A DNA stretch of 64,000 nucleotides. Origin: RGIG529 sp050950425. GTDB lineage: Bacteria; Bacillota; Clostridia; Oscillospirales; Oscillospiraceae. The DNA is taken from contig JBMNHO010000001.1 in the NCBI GenBank assembly GCA_050950425.1, positions 1 through 64,000 of the forward strand, written 5' to 3'. The notes below the pieces were generated by a model. The model was given only the letters and a program-made list of their open reading frames with translations, was not told where the DNA came from and made no database searches. This document shows positions 63,282-64,000 of the stretch, piece after piece; the first letter of the stretch is position 1; each line of letters opens with the position of its first letter. Position numbers and translations under genes: made by a program.

Positions 63282-64000
63282 GGTTTTCTCCTTCCTTTTC
63301 CCCCTTGGAAGTATACCATGACCTTATCTTTTCTGTACAGTTTAGTGTAGCCTATCCAGCCAGTATCTCAGGTACTCACTTATCAGTCAACGACAATGAT
63401 GCTCGAAATGCTCTGACTCTCATAGGGAGATATCCATCGGAAGATTCCCCGATTGATTTGGGACAAAGAGGTAATCTTATCGAGGACAATGAAGAGGACT
63501 TTTATATCAGCAACGCAAAAAATCTCTTAAGGGCTGTTAAGACAAGGATACTTGATGTTGTTTCAGAGGGCGAGAATATATCACTTTTTGCTTTAGCTCC
63601 ACAGCCACTCTTGATGCTAATCGGTAGATTACTCAACGATAAATATAATGTTGCAGTATTTCAATGTCATCGGCGTGATACTAATAAATGGAGCTGGGAC
63701 AAATCTATCAATCAAGTTGTTTTTCGATCGACGATGCCAGAAGAATCATCCTATACTACGAAAATCGCTCTTGTTTTTTCTTTGAGTAGTTATATTTCAC
63801 GGGAGAGAATTATTTCTGTATTAGGAGAAGATACAGCGATATATTCCGTTACAGTAGAATCGCCTTGCAGAACTTTTGTTACGAATCCAAATATAATGGA
63901 CGATTTTGTTTCTAAGGCAAGGGATGTAATGGAAGCAATAAAACAAAGGCATGGCAAGTACATAGACATACACCTATTCCCAGCAATGCCAGCCTCCTTA

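Larger units (their letters stand above)
62138..63358 (-). mobile_element. IS3-family insertion sequence, copy 5 (in HNH-SAVED gene)
   Basis: 1,221 bp, minus orientation. Target duplication GCC (62135-62137 and 63359-63361). It falls between the nuclease and sensor domains of the host gene, between codons. Confidence 0.96.
61757..64000 (+). pseudogene. HNH-SAVED effector (CBASS Cap5-like), interrupted by IS copy 5, 3' end outside window
   Basis: GTG 61757 follows GGGAGGG, 17 bp after the PHP-ATPase stop. Residues 1-127 form an HNH nuclease: zinc pairs C23/C28 and C78/C81, AEKAHIHAVSPGG with the catalytic histidine region, and KNLMLVCPQCHITID. The IS sits after codon 127. After it the frame stays open to the window end (213 codons) and has PIDLGQRGNLIEDNEEDFY, ISLFALAPQPLLMLIGRLLN and FQCHRRDTNKWSWD, typical of SAVED domains that sense cyclic oligonucleotides. 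Cap5 degrades DNA when a CD-NTase product binds. No CD-NTase is in the window; it could follow to the right. Confidence 0.88.

Noticed and set aside
1..64000. CRISPR array, tRNA or rRNA genes
   Set aside because: No regular direct-repeat/spacer pattern, no cloverleaf-like arms with a GTTCRA loop and no rRNA-like stretches were recognised by eye.

Overview
The window looks like part of a chromosome from a Bacillota, class Clostridia bacterium. Supporting signs are strong AGGAGG-type ribosome sites, a TrkAH potassium system, large serine recombinases with zinc ribbons, a SpoIID domain, and a mosaic siphovirus-type prophage of a kind common in gut Clostridia. I cannot name a genus. No tRNA, rRNA or CRISPR array was seen.

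Layout. (1) 1-3608: a truncated squalene-cyclase-like repeat protein joined to a truncated TPR protein, then trkA (frameshifted) and trkH. (2) 3609-7118: a host or boundary segment with IS copy 1, whose insertion duplicated the start codon of a peptidoglycan-binding gene; also a Crp/Fnr-family regulator, small ORFs and several clear terminators. (3) 7119 to about 48.7 kb: a prophage read mostly leftward. From right to left it holds an SOS-type control cassette (S24 repressor, LexA-like HTH, Y-family polymerase), replication genes (SNF2 helicase, family A polymerase, primase-helicase, VRR-NUC), a DNA-modification module (MetK plus two ParB-methyltransferase fusions), packaging and head genes, tail genes with a -1 frameshift chaperone and a Fic gene carrying its own promoter and terminators, lysis genes, and at the left edge a serine-recombinase cassette. 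(4) 48.9-64 kb: an AT-richer, rightward defence operon: HTH regulator, type III-like Mod, Res helicase-nuclease, PHP-domain/SMC-like ATPase, and an HNH-SAVED protein that runs off the window and resembles CBASS effector Cap5.

The most striking signal is a burst of one 1,221-bp IS3-family element. Five copies look identical; each has a perfect 3-bp target duplication. One sits at the peptidoglycan-binding gene and four interrupt three genes of the defence operon. All five target duplications coincide with a complete codon, so each insertion adds 1,224 bp (408 codons) in phase and precise excision would restore every gene.

A second theme is single-base frameshifts: trkA, portal, terminase (three), primase-helicase, SNF2 helicase and Y-family polymerase. 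If real, the prophage is defective; if they are read errors, it may be intact. Raw reads would decide.

Working together: the prophage carries its own methylation supply (SAM synthase plus methyltransferases), probably against restriction, next to a host-side or cargo defence operon that combines restriction with what looks like a nucleotide-signalling effector and is now disabled by transposition.
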